Source: Halomonas sp.
Lineage (GTDB): Bacteria > Pseudomonadota > Gammaproteobacteria > Pseudomonadales > Halomonadaceae
Length of the DNA stretch: 64,000 nt
Reading direction: 5' to 3'
NCBI RefSeq assembly: GCF_017515565.1
Contig: NZ_JAFWFN010000073.1
Span: forward strand, 61,792 to 125,791
The notes beneath the pieces were generated by a model, which saw only the letters and a list, made by a program, of their open reading frames with translations, searched no databases and was not told the origin of the DNA. Position numbers and translations under genes: made by a program. Position 1 is the first letter of the stretch. Each line of letters starts with the position of its first letter. Below are positions 38,653 to 47,252 of this stretch, piece by piece.

Positions 38653-40329
38653 ATGCCTTTCCCATTGACTGCTCGTCCTTCTATGCGCTTTCAACATTGG
38701 CTCTGGTTAGGGTTTGCTACGATTATTAGCCTCATGATCGCCATTAGTGTTATTGGCATTCAGCGTGTTAATCAGATCGATACCTCTCTTACGCAGATAA
38801 ACGATATCAACAGTGTTAAGCAGCGCCATGCCATTGACTTTCGCGGCAGTGTTCACGACCGCGCGATCGCATTGCGTGACGCCGTCATGCTCACAACAAA
38901 CAGTGATGTGACTGCTCAACTAACGCTGATGGAGGAGCTTGCAAGCGATTACGATGCGGCTGAAGTTGCTATGGAACGCATATTTTCTGAAGCAGCAGAC
39001 TCTATTACATCCGAGGAGCGTGATGCTTATGCTCAAATACAGCAAACAGCTGAGACAACACTTGCCGCGGTTGAGCAAGTCATCGCGTTTCGTACTAACA
39101 ATCAACTGGCTGCTGCACGCCTTGTACTCTTTGAAGATGCGGCCCCTGGGTTTAGCCAGTGGCTGGCCGACATCAATGTTTTCATTGATCTTCAGGAATC
39201 AATGAATGTGGCAGAGACCACTAGAGCACGTGAAATGACCGGCAGTTTTCAAGCGAGCATGCTGGGCTTGGTAGGTGTGGCCATTCTTATTAGCTTGGTT
39301 ATTGCCGCCTTGCCCGGACGCTGGTTAAAACGCACGCTGGGCGCTGACCCTAGTGACGTGCGTCGGCGCGTCGATGTGATTGGTGCTGGCAACTTCCGCT
39401 CTGAAAGCCAACAGTATCCAGATAACAGCATTATGCAGGCACTCGACGAAATGAACGCTAAGCTTTCAAAAACCGTCAACCAAGTGCGGCAAGCCTCCTA
39501 TGAAGTAGAAGGTGATAGCGAGAAAATATCGCGTAATTGCGATGAGTTGTTAAGCAGGGTTGATCAGCAGGCGGCCATGCTGACCGAAACTGCATCGGCC
39601 ATGGAGCAGCTCGACTCCACGGTGGCTCACAATGCTGATAGAACCAGCGAAGTGGACCACCAAGCGCGCGATGCAGCAACGCTTGCAGGCGAAGGTGGCA
39701 GTGTAGTGCGCGAAGTAGCGACATCCATGCAAACCTTGAACAGCCGCTCAGAAGAAGTCGTTAATATTGTGTCACTCATTGATAGCATCGCGTTTCAAAC
39801 AAATATCTTAGCGCTCAATGCCTCTGTAGAGGCTGCCCGTGCAGGCAAGCAAGGCAAAGGCTTTGCTGTCGTCGCTCAAGAAGTACGCAGCTTGGCTACG
39901 CGTAGTGCTGATGCCTCCAAACAGATCAGCCACTTAATTACAGAGAATTTGCGGCAAGTAGAAAAAAGCGTCGCCCTGACTAGCAAAGCAAGCGATAAAA
40001 CACGCGCCGCCATTGAAGCCATCAACCGCGTTACCCAATTAGTGAGCGAAATAACCCAGGCAGGCCTGGAGCAGTCGCGCGCCGTACAAGAAGTGGGTAC
40101 TGCCGTCTCGGAAATGGACAATGTGACACAGCAAAATACCCAGCTTGTGAAACAAACCGCTGAAACAGGGAGCAGGCTGCTAGGCCGCTCAAGCCAGCTA
40201 GGCGATGCCATCTCTATGTTTGACTTAGATGATGAAACGCTCCTCCCCAGGGCACGCACATCACAGGAAAGGAACCACACAGCTTCTGCTCCTTTTTCAT
40301 TAGCAGCTCCAGAAAAGCTATCCTCATGA
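38653..40329 (+). CDS. Methyl-accepting chemotaxis protein
   Basis: This chemoreceptor has 558 residues from ATG 38653, chosen because AGGAG lies 6 bp upstream; an earlier in-frame ATG at 38605 has no such site. TM1 is at about residues 18-38, a four-helix-bundle periplasmic domain spans about 40-190, TM2 is at about 198-218, followed by a HAMP-like linker. The cytoplasmic signalling hairpin tip [20 protein letters not shown] is at about 395-415. Methylation-helix motifs ([12 protein letters not shown]) are visible. The ligand is unknown. Confidence 0.94.
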   Translation: MPFPLTARPSMRFQHWLWLGFATIISLMIAISVIGIQRVNQIDTSLTQINDINSVKQRHAIDFRGSVHDRAIALRDAVMLTTNSDVTAQLTLMEELASDYDAAEVAMERIFSEAADSITSEERDAYAQIQQTAETTLAAVEQVIAFRTNNQLAAARLVLFEDAAPGFSQWLADINVFIDLQESMNVAETTRAREMTGSFQASMLGLVGVAILISLVIAALPGRWLKRTLGADPSDVRRRVDVIGAGNFRSESQQYPDNSIMQALDEMNAKLSKTVNQVRQASYEVEGDSEKISRNCDELLSRVDQQAAMLTETASAMEQLDSTVAHNADRTSEVDHQARDAATLAGEGGSVVREVATSMQTLNSRSEEVVNIVSLIDSIAFQTNILALNASVEAARAGKQGKGFAVVAQEVRSLATRSADASKQISHLITENLRQVEKSVALTSKASDKTRAAIEAINRVTQLVSEITQAGLEQSRAVQEVGTAVSEMDNVTQQNTQLVKQTAETGSRLLGRSSQLGDAISMFDLDDETLLPRARTSQERNHTASAPFSLAAPEKLSS

Positions 40330-40337
40330 AGCATTTA

Positions 40338-40376
40338 TGCACCTCCCTGGTGCGCAACTAGCACCAGGGAGGTGCA
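40338..40376. terminator. Perfect 16-bp inverted repeat after the chemoreceptor gene
   Basis: TGCACCTCCCTGGTGC (40338-40353) and its exact complement (40361-40376) flank a 7-nt loop, 9 bp after the stop codon. The stem is very stable but no T-tract follows on either side. Confidence 0.6.
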
Positions 40377-40423
40377 ATGGTAACTACAGCCTATAATGTG
40401 GCACTGCCAACCACGGCAGTAGG

Positions 40424-40459
40424 CAAGAACTATATATTCAACAAGAACTATATATTCAA
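40424..40459. repeat. Two perfect 18-bp tandem copies
   Basis: CAAGAACTATATATTCAA occurs twice head to tail (40424-40441, 40442-40459). It lies in 40330-40660, a stretch without a convincing gene. A minus-strand frame through it has no ribosome-binding site. Confidence 0.8.
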
Positions 40460-40660
40460 CAGTATCGTTACTCTTACGCCCGTAGACTTGGCTACCCACT
40501 CTTGTTAGGGGTGTATAGGTATTATTCTGGCGCTGGAAGAGGGGGTGGAGTTCAATCTGCTGGGAAAGAGCGCTGGCATTAGCCGCCCAGCCCTGAGATT
40601 TCCCGGCATAGAGCGCTTCGAGATGCCCGCTGGTGTTGCGGGCAACCAACGTTAGGCTCG

Positions 40661-41353
40661 CTAATTCGGTGCCTTATGAAGTTGTGTATTATGAAGTGTG
40701 TAATTTAGCGCTTCAGCGAAACCATCGCTAATTTTAATGCCATATCGTTTTTCCAGTGCCGTTGCACGCCCTGCAAATGCGCCTGAGCCCAATACAACGG
40801 CTGTGGATTCTAGTCGGATTGCCTCTTGAATAGCTTCGTGTAACCGGGCTTCGGCTTGCTTAGTTTGCGCGGCAGTGTCAGAAACACCAATGCCTGTAGC
40901 AACCACACGGCAGCGTTTGCTTAACCCATAGGCGTCGCTAAGCTTCTTAATGGTGGGCACGGCCTCTTCAAACGTAGTGATTACGGTAAACAGATCCCCA
41001 CTGGCCGCTGCAGAACGCATGCCCGCTTCTGCCAAACTGATGACCGGAGCTTGGGTTATCGCTCGTGCTTCTGGAATAGCAATATCATCAAAGCAGGCCA
41101 TGATGTATCCATCAAAACTCTCCGCATTGTGCTGTTCAATCAATGTCAGTACGTGTTGGGTCGCCTCTTTTTTGTGCTGTTCGCTTTCGATAGCGTAGGG
41201 TCCGTGAGCTGGGCTGGTCACTTTCGTGATGGTGCCAGCGGGGGTGATGCTGGAGATTAGTTCGCGGATACTGTGTGTGACATTGCCGTTCGTATTGGGG
41301 TTAATAATTAATATACGAGCTGTGTTTTCTGGTGAGGTTGTTTGAGTGTTCAT
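40661..41353 (-). CDS. Aspartate/glutamate/hydantoin racemase family protein
   Basis: This 230-residue protein begins with the family signature LIINPNTNGNVTHSI. The first catalytic Cys is present (C87 in MACFDD). The second catalytic position, normally Cys in LGC-type motifs, is Ser190 (VVLGSGAFAG), so two-base racemisation may be lost. The start overlaps the stop of the TRAP permease by one base (TAATG), so the enzyme is coupled to TRAP uptake. The substrate is probably the transported acid or a hydantoin/amide. Confidence 0.85.
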   Translation of the reverse strand: MNTQTTSPENTARILIINPNTNGNVTHSIRELISSITPAGTITKVTSPAHGPYAIESEQHKKEATQHVLTLIEQHNAESFDGYIMACFDDIAIPEARAITQAPVISLAEAGMRSAAASGDLFTVITTFEEAVPTIKKLSDAYGLSKRCRVVATGIGVSDTAAQTKQAEARLHEAIQEAIRLESTAVVLGSGAFAGRATALEKRYGIKISDGFAEALNYTLHNTQLHKAPN

Positions 41354-42657
41354 TAGCGCCCCGCCAATAAGTCAGGAAGCCACATGACGATGCTGGGCCA
41401 TATCATAATAGCGAGCGTAAACAGTGCCATAATGGCAACGAAGGGCATTGATCCCCAGATAACGTCATTAAAGCTGCCGCCATCTTTACGAACGCCTTGA
41501 ACCACAAATAGGTTCATGCCGACGGGGGGTGTAATAAGGGCAATCTCGCACATTAAGACGATAAAGATGCCAAACCAGATGGGATCAATGCCCACAGCCA
41601 TCACCATCGGTACGGTAATCGGCACGGTGAGCACAAGCATCGACATCGCATCCATAAAGGTGCCAAGTATCACGTAGAACACCAGTAGCACCAGTAGCAG
41701 GCCAACAGCGCTAAGCCCAAAGGACGCAACCCATTGAGTCAGCGCTTGGGTGACGCCCAGCATCGAGATAGTGACATTAAGTAGCAGAGCACACATCAGC
41801 ACGATGATCACCATGCCCGAGGTTTTAGCTGCCTGAAGTGAGCAATGAATGAGTAGGTCAAGGCTCATTTTGCCGCCGCCGATAATAAATCCTAACGCGA
41901 TGACCACGCCAATGGCTGCTGACTCCGTGGGGGTGGCTAAGCCGCCGTAGATACTTCCCATCACGACGCCAAAAATGACCACCGGAGGAATCAGATGCTT
42001 GGATAGTGAGAGTTTCTCCTGCAGGGAAACGTCAACTTCTACCAGTGATGAGTTGCCTGCCTTGCCGTGGGCAATAAACAAGTATACGGAGAACAGCAGT
42101 GCCAGAGTCACCCCTGGGACTAGACCTGCCGCAAACAGCTGGCTAACTGAGGTATTGGCCAATTGCCCATATACCAACAGGTTGATGCTAGGGGGAATCA
42201 GAATGCCGAGCGTCCCGCCAGCCGCTAAAGAGCCGAGTGAAGGACGTATTGGGTAGCGGTACTGATTCAGCGCAGGGAGTGCAATGGTGCCCACTGTGGC
42301 GGCGGTCGCCACCGATGAGCCGGAGGTCGCCGAGAAAAGCGTACAAGTGGCAATATTGGTATGCAGCAAACCGCCAGGAAGTTTGTTAAACCAAACGGCT
42401 AATGCGGCATACATACGGTCCGCAATACCGCCTCGCAGTAGCAACTCTCCAAGTAGCATAAACAGGGGTATCGCAAGCATAGAGGGGCTATTTAAGCTAC
42501 TCCACACCACGCCGCCCATCATATCCACAAGGGGCATGCCATACATAAGATAGCCGCCCAGTACTCCCACAAACAGAATGGCAACGGCGACTGGCAAGCT
42601 TAAAATCATCAGCGTGAGCATGGCTAAAAATGCGCCTATAATCAGGGGTATGCTCAT
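41353..42657 (-). CDS. TRAP transporter large permease (DctM)
   Basis: This 434-residue polytopic protein of the DctM/ion-transporter superfamily (IPLFMLLGELLLRGG, SGSSVATAATVGTIALP, GGTLGILIPPSINL) has about 12 hydrophobic segments. It drives sodium-coupled uptake with DctQ and DctP. It overlaps dctQ by 4 bp (ATGA). Confidence 0.93.
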   Translation of the reverse strand: MSIPLIIGAFLAMLTLMILSLPVAVAILFVGVLGGYLMYGMPLVDMMGGVVWSSLNSPSMLAIPLFMLLGELLLRGGIADRMYAALAVWFNKLPGGLLHTNIATCTLFSATSGSSVATAATVGTIALPALNQYRYPIRPSLGSLAAGGTLGILIPPSINLLVYGQLANTSVSQLFAAGLVPGVTLALLFSVYLFIAHGKAGNSSLVEVDVSLQEKLSLSKHLIPPVVIFGVVMGSIYGGLATPTESAAIGVVIALGFIIGGGKMSLDLLIHCSLQAAKTSGMVIIVLMCALLLNVTISMLGVTQALTQWVASFGLSAVGLLLVLLVFYVILGTFMDAMSMLVLTVPITVPMVMAVGIDPIWFGIFIVLMCEIALITPPVGMNLFVVQGVRKDGGSFNDVIWGSMPFVAIMALFTLAIMIWPSIVMWLPDLLAGR

Positions 42658-43223
42658 AGTTTGCCTCCTTCACGCTGTCTAAGGTCGGCTAGCTCTGCCT
42701 CTAACTCATCGGTTGCTGAGCTTGGGCCGAATTGGCGGTTTAGCGTTTTCCAATCACGCTTTAGGAGCAGCAGTAGCGCTTTAACTGAGAGCAGTGCCGC
42801 CCCCACGCTAAAAGCGGTCATGGCGACTAACCAGACGGACTGAGGATAGATCAGTGGCGTCGCCCAAGGCGTTTGCGCAATGGAGCGATATAGCTGCGTA
42901 TCCAGCACGGTCTGCACGGTGAAGTAGAGCAAAAATGCTGCCAACAGCCCTAGCGAAAGGGCTGCCAGCGCATTGAGAACCGCCTGGGTGGCAGCGGGGA
43001 GGCGCATGTGCAACAAGTTAATGCGAATATGCGACTGTTCAACCATCGCCACACAGAATGCTAGCGGTGCAGCAATGGCTATGGCGTAGCCACCCAGTTC
43101 ATCGACACCGCCTAGTGACAGCGAGAAGAACTTACGGATGAGAGTTTCGAGGGTGATCAATAGCGCAAGCAATAACATCATGCTGCCAAAGATGATCCCA
43201 AGAATTCGGGAGTAGGTGGTCAT
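42654..43223 (-). CDS. TRAP transporter small permease (DctQ)
   Basis: This 189-residue protein has four hydrophobic segments and a short acidic C-terminal tail. It contains the EQSHIRINLL segment typical of DctQ. It lies between the binding protein (17-bp gap) and DctM (4-bp overlap). Confidence 0.9.
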   Translation of the reverse strand: MTTYSRILGIIFGSMMLLLALLITLETLIRKFFSLSLGGVDELGGYAIAIAAPLAFCVAMVEQSHIRINLLHMRLPAATQAVLNALAALSLGLLAAFLLYFTVQTVLDTQLYRSIAQTPWATPLIYPQSVWLVAMTAFSVGAALLSVKALLLLLKRDWKTLNRQFGPSSATDELEAELADLRQREGGKL

Positions 43224-43240
43224 ATTCCTCTCCTATTATC

Positions 43241-44278
43241 TTATAGGCCTAACTGAGCGCCAACGGTGTCACGCCATACGGCTTCACAATCAGCAGCTAC
43301 TGCGTTGCACTGTCGAGCCCAGAGAGGTAGCGAGACTTCTTCGACAGCCGCCGTGACGGTGGCTAGATCAGCGTCTGATACAGGTACTTCGCTAAGTGAG
43401 TATGAGGTTCCAAACTCACAGGGTGATTCACCCGCGTTGCAGCGCATAGCGTCTTCATACAGCTCTTCAGAATATTGCCAAACATCGTCGCTTAGCTTGG
43501 CGATAGCCTCTTCAAGCTGGGTCTGTTGCTCAGCAGATAATCGATTCCAGGTGTTCATATTGATGGCATAGCCATTGATCGCGAGTTGCAGTGCAATAGG
43601 CAGCACTGTGCTTGTTGCTTCAGGCCAGCCACCGGAGTTAGCGGAGGCTGGGCCAGTAATCGCACAGTCCACAACACCACGGGAAAGCGCTTGTTGCACA
43701 TCGCCAAAGGGCATGGAGATGCCGGTCGCGCCAAGCTCACCAATAAAGTTAGCTGCGCTTTGGTCGCCCACACGAACTCGTAAGCCGCGTAGGTCGTCTA
43801 GACCGGTGATGTCTTCACTACAGAAAATTACCTGGGGGCCTGCGGGCCACACGCCTAAAAGCTTGGCGTTAAAGCGCTCCTGTAGGCGCGAGTCTACATA
43901 ATCGTAAAATGCTTCTACGTTATTACGACCGGCTTCAAAGCTGGTATTGAGGCCAATCAAATCGAGACCCAGGATGGATGGTTCGTCACGACTCACCTGT
44001 GGCCCGCGCAGCGAAACAATGTCGAATAGCCCTGAGTTCAGTACGCGCAGGCCATCCGTGTCGGGGATGCCTGCAACATCAACCGGAATATACTGAACAG
44101 ACACATCCAGGCCGCTATGTTCGGCAAGCGCTTCAAAGAAAGGCTGCTCTTTATTTTGCGCGATCAACCCAGAGCCTGCGGGTTGCCCAAGCACTTTCAG
44201 CGACAGTGTTTCTGCATGGGCGGTGGGTAGTAGCAAGGCAGTTGAAATGGCGGTGATGAGTGCGGTGCGTTTTAACAT
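43241..44278 (-). CDS. TRAP transporter substrate-binding protein (DctP)
   Basis: This protein has 345 residues from ATG 44278 (MLKRTALITAISTALLLPTAHAE, a clean signal peptide, with AGGAAG upstream). An in-frame start at 44365 is rejected. The family segment DDLRGLRVRVGDQSAANFIGELG with later PFGDVQQALSRGVVDCAITG is present. It is the first gene of the operon dctP-dctQ-dctM-racemase. A 14-bp palindrome 122 bp upstream matches one in front of the RpiR gene, so this operon is the likely target of that regulator. Confidence 0.92.
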   Translation of the reverse strand: MLKRTALITAISTALLLPTAHAETLSLKVLGQPAGSGLIAQNKEQPFFEALAEHSGLDVSVQYIPVDVAGIPDTDGLRVLNSGLFDIVSLRGPQVSRDEPSILGLDLIGLNTSFEAGRNNVEAFYDYVDSRLQERFNAKLLGVWPAGPQVIFCSEDITGLDDLRGLRVRVGDQSAANFIGELGATGISMPFGDVQQALSRGVVDCAITGPASANSGGWPEATSTVLPIALQLAINGYAINMNTWNRLSAEQQTQLEEAIAKLSDDVWQYSEELYEDAMRCNAGESPCEFGTSYSLSEVPVSDADLATVTAAVEEVSLPLWARQCNAVAADCEAVWRDTVGAQLGL

Positions 44279-44399
44279 GATGGGCTTCCTATTAGTTGGT
44301 CTTATGATTTTGCAGTGGAGCAGCACAGAGGCATTTGGATGGCGGTATGCCGTGTCACCCCTCAAAAAGTAGATCCATATTTCATGCCATTAATAAAAA

Positions 44400-44413
44400 G
44401 AAACTGTAGTTTC
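44400..44413. promoter_or_regulatory. Palindromic operator candidate upstream of the TRAP operon
   Basis: GAAACTGTAGTTTC is a perfect GAAACT-N2-AGTTTC inverted repeat. The same half-sites occur at 45407-45420 in front of the adjacent RpiR gene, so it is a likely RpiR-family binding site. Confidence 0.6.
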
Positions 44414-44547
44414 ATATTTAAATCAATTAATTGCTGTGATTTTTGTTCACGAAACGGTGTGTGGAGGTGTTACGAAAATGCACACAGGGAGTGCAAGAAG
44501 GGGGGCAATGCGCTATCTAGGTGCTCGTAAACACCTTTTCAGTAACG

Positions 44548-45396
44548 TTAAAGCTCTTCAAAGCGATCATTCAGAGTTTCAATGCGGCGTAGTCGAGATC
44601 GGGAGGCATCGCCTGATAATTCAATGGTGCGCATCACAAGCAAATGGCACAGTGCCATTACGGCGGTGTGGTTAAATAATGGCCCAGTGGCGAGGGTATG
44701 GCAGCGGAAGTGCCAGGTAGCACAGGGTTCTGGGTTTAGCCCTTCATCGGTAATATAAAGCAACTTAGTGCCGCACTCTTTAGCATGAGCGAGCAGTTGT
44801 TCAGTGAATGCCATTCGGCGGCGCAGACCGAATAGAATCACACAATCATCCTGAGTGAAATTGACCAATTGCTCGCCCAACGTTTCACCGCTACCGGGCA
44901 AGCTGGTGACGTGTTCGACCACTTGGGTTAGTTGCCAGCGTAAGTAATCGGCGAAAGGATGGCTAGCGCGAAAGCCGATTACCCATGTTTTACGAGCGTT
45001 GAGGATAGTTTGAGCAACACTGTCGATTTCTGCTTGGGTAATGGTAGCGAATGTTCTGTCTAGATTTTCTTTGCCTTGCTCTAAATTGCTGGTGAGCGAT
45101 TGCTCTTCAGCGCGGGCATCAGGTGAAGGAAGAAATAGCCTAGACCCCGTGGTTTGCTCTTCTCGCGCATGTTTTCGAGCGGCCTCATAGCTCTCATAAC
45201 CTAGGCGCCGCACAAAACGTGACACGGTCGCTTTAGATACGTTGGCGAATTTAGCGAGTTCCTGGGCATCGTAGCTGGCTAATTCCCCCGGGAAGTCACA
45301 AACAAATTCGCCCAGCCGGCGTTCGGCGGGGTGAAGGGTCGGCAGGGCGTCTCGCACCCGGGTTAGAAAAGAGCGTTCCTTAGCCGTGGAGGTCAT
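44548..45396 (-). CDS. RpiR/MurR family transcriptional regulator
   Basis: This protein has 282 residues from ATG 45396, with AGGA 7 bp upstream; a start at 45456 would read through the operator palindrome and is rejected. The N-terminal HTH_6 domain (ELAKFANVSKATVSRFVRRLGY) is followed by a C-terminal SIS domain (about residues 120-250) that senses a small ligand, usually a phosphosugar. It is transcribed in the same direction as the TRAP operon, upstream of it, and matching palindromes precede both. Confidence 0.92.
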   Translation of the reverse strand: MTSTAKERSFLTRVRDALPTLHPAERRLGEFVCDFPGELASYDAQELAKFANVSKATVSRFVRRLGYESYEAARKHAREEQTTGSRLFLPSPDARAEEQSLTSNLEQGKENLDRTFATITQAEIDSVAQTILNARKTWVIGFRASHPFADYLRWQLTQVVEHVTSLPGSGETLGEQLVNFTQDDCVILFGLRRRMAFTEQLLAHAKECGTKLLYITDEGLNPEPCATWHFRCHTLATGPLFNHTAVMALCHLLVMRTIELSGDASRSRLRRIETLNDRFEEL

Positions 45397-45406
45397 TGTT
45401 TGTCCT

Positions 45407-45420
45407 GAAACTTCAGTTTC
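45407..45420. promoter_or_regulatory. Palindromic operator candidate at the RpiR gene start
   Basis: GAAACTTCAGTTTC, the same 6+2+6 inverted repeat as at 44400-44413, starts 10 bp upstream of the RpiR ATG and borders its ribosome-binding site. The position suits negative autoregulation. Confidence 0.6.
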
Positions 45421-45484
45421 ATACATGATGGATGCTGGAAATGTATCGGGCAACAATAAATGACAACGCTATCCGTATTGCGGG

Positions 45485-45631
45485 CGTCACGAAGGCAAAG
45501 CATTAGAACAGATCAAAGCCAAAGGCTATGCCGACAAGTACCGTGCCAGCGGCAAGCCGATTCACTTAATTGGCGTGGAGTTCTCCAGCGCTCAGCGGCA
45601 AATTGTGGCGTTTGAGGTGGAGACGCTGTAG
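45485..45631 (+). pseudogene. C-terminal fragment of an AAA-ATPase/PDDEXK_9 protein
   Basis: The frame reads GKALEQIKAKGYADKYRASG, then KPIHLIGVEFS and a stop, the conserved end of the PDDEXK_9 nuclease domain. There is no upstream body. It is of the same family and strand as the ATPase fragment at 38341-38490, with the chemoreceptor and TRAP-racemase region between them. Confidence 0.7.
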
Positions 45632-45689
45632 TGCAAAGCTGCTTATCGCTAGAATCACACAAACTGCCAGCCTCTGACCGGAGAACACC

Positions 45690-46538
45690 ATGCCATCCCC
45701 CCTTGTGACGACCCAATGGCTGCAAGACAACCTAGACAACGAACGGTTAGTGCTGATCGATGCGAGCATGGCGACGGTGATTGGTAAAGAGCCTATCGTT
45801 TATGATCACCCGATATGGATACCGGGTAGCCGCCAGATCGATCTCGAAGGCGTGCTTTGTGACACCGGCTCTTTTCAGACCCACGCCTTTCCAACGGAGG
45901 AACAAGTCACTAAGGAAGCTCAACGGCTAGGCATTACGGCTGAAAGCCTCGTCGTACTCTACGATAACCAAGGTATCTATTCGGCACCCAGGGCTTGGTG
46001 GATTTTCCGCGCCATGGGCGTGCAGCACGTTTTTGTTCTGGATGGTGGACTGCCACAGTGGCTAGCCGAAAAGCGGGACGTTGTTTCTACCATCGCGGAA
46101 ACTACAGCCACGCCTAGCAACTTCGTCGCCCACCTTGACCATCGCCGGGTGCGAAACTCCGCTTACGTTTTGCAGCATCTGGACGATAGTGGGGTAACCG
46201 TTATTGATGCCCGATCACGTTCACGTTTTCTGGCACAGGTGCCTGAACCACGCCCTGGGGTGCGCAGTGGTCATATTCCCAACTCCCACAACCTGCCGTT
46301 TACCGACGTGCTAGAGGAGCACCGTTTTAAACCAGTTAACGAACTGAAGGCACTCTTTGTAACGTTTGCTCCTCCCCTTCACTCCAGCAGTGAATCCCAA
46401 CTGGTGTTTTCCTGCGGCTCGGGCATTACCGCATGCATTATTCTGCTGGCCGCCGAACTGGCGGGCTACCATCAGCTGTCGCTGTACGACGGCTCTTGGG
46501 CAGACTGGGGGAGCGATGCATCACTCCCAGTGGCTTAG
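45690..46538 (+). CDS. sseA: 3-mercaptopyruvate sulfurtransferase
   Basis: This 282-residue tandem-rhodanese protein has the catalytic loop CGSGIT (about residues 246-251), the CGSG-V/I-T form that separates mercaptopyruvate sulfurtransferases from thiosulfate sulfurtransferases. The N-terminal inactive rhodanese domain (LVLIDASM, GSRQIDLEG) is normal. It transfers sulfur from 3-mercaptopyruvate to thiols or cyanide. GGAGAA precedes the ATG. It appears to be transcribed alone. Confidence 0.92.
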   Translation: MPSPLVTTQWLQDNLDNERLVLIDASMATVIGKEPIVYDHPIWIPGSRQIDLEGVLCDTGSFQTHAFPTEEQVTKEAQRLGITAESLVVLYDNQGIYSAPRAWWIFRAMGVQHVFVLDGGLPQWLAEKRDVVSTIAETTATPSNFVAHLDHRRVRNSAYVLQHLDDSGVTVIDARSRSRFLAQVPEPRPGVRSGHIPNSHNLPFTDVLEEHRFKPVNELKALFVTFAPPLHSSSESQLVFSCGSGITACIILLAAELAGYHQLSLYDGSWADWGSDASLPVA

Positions 46539-46559
46539 GCGCATGACTGAGCTTGTCAC

Positions 46560-46851
46560 AAACTAAATTGGCAGAGTCGCTCAGCTTTTGGCACAACACT
46601 CTATCAATGGCGAGCTATTAGCCAAGCGTTTGAGCCGCTCTATACAGCACTAATTGGCGGAGAGCAGTGGTTCGAGCAAGCAGAAGTGACTAGCCCTGTG
46701 CGAAGACTGTTTTTTCAGCACCTTGGCTTACTTCAAGCAGGAACGTCGTGTGCAAAACTTATTCAGCGAGAAAGGCCGTGCCGATGCCTTGCAACCAAAT
46801 AAAAACTTAGGCCTTGTGGCTACCAATGACTACTTTCGTGATAAGCAGTAA
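46560..46851 (+). pseudogene. 3' remnant of an unidentified gene
   Basis: Two frames joined by a shift read FEPLYTALIGGEQWFEQA, then FFSTLAYFKQERRVQNLFSE and a C-terminal TNDYFRDKQ before TAA 46851. The reading looks like former coding sequence but no family is recognised. The remaining 46852-47250 hold no supported gene. Confidence 0.4.
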
Positions 46852-47097
46852 CAACATAGAGTAATAGGTGGTCTCGTTATTTTTTACAAAGGGCAAAAAA
46901 CGACCCTGAGCGGCCATCCGCAGAAATTGAATATTCACAGGGGCCTTTGGCTCGCAATGCGCGCTTTTCTGGTGGTGGTCATAATACGAGTGCGCATATT
47001 TCTGGGAAAGCATGCTGTAATCTTTTGTAAAAAAATGGTTTATGAAAAGGCGCTGTATGCTTACACGCCATTTTGAAAAAATGGTCATCAAGTTAAC

Positions 47098-47213
47098 GCG
47101 CATGCGCATTTTTCTAGCGAGCCTTACGAGAAAAAATAGTATTCAACCATTTTCTATCAGTGAGTTAGGTGTCTGTTGGCAAGATGGGGCTTCCCAGAAA
47201 AACGCGCATGCGC
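47098..47213. repeat. Inverted/direct repeat built on GCGCATGCGC
   Basis: GCGCATGCGCATTTTT (47098-47113) pairs, with one mismatch, with AAAAACGCGCATGCGC (47198-47213). Because the core is palindromic, AACGCGCATGCGCAT also appears as a direct repeat 106 bp apart. It is followed at 47226-47232 by GTTAGAC and enclosed by GTTAGGT at 47164-47170, both exact matches to the integron R' core GTTRRRY. It may be the upstream recombination site of the cassette at 47253. Confidence 0.45.
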
Positions 47214-47252
47214 ATGAATAAAACTGTTAGACCTGAGAATAGAGTCCGGTAT

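Noticed and set aside
40335-40649. 104-residue minus-strand frame
   Set aside because: It runs through the 16-bp palindrome and the 18-bp tandem repeat, has no start signal and no recognised family.
46807-47109. 100-residue minus-strand frame before the cassettes
   Set aside because: No ribosome-binding site, low-complexity AT-rich sequence and overlap with the inverted repeat.
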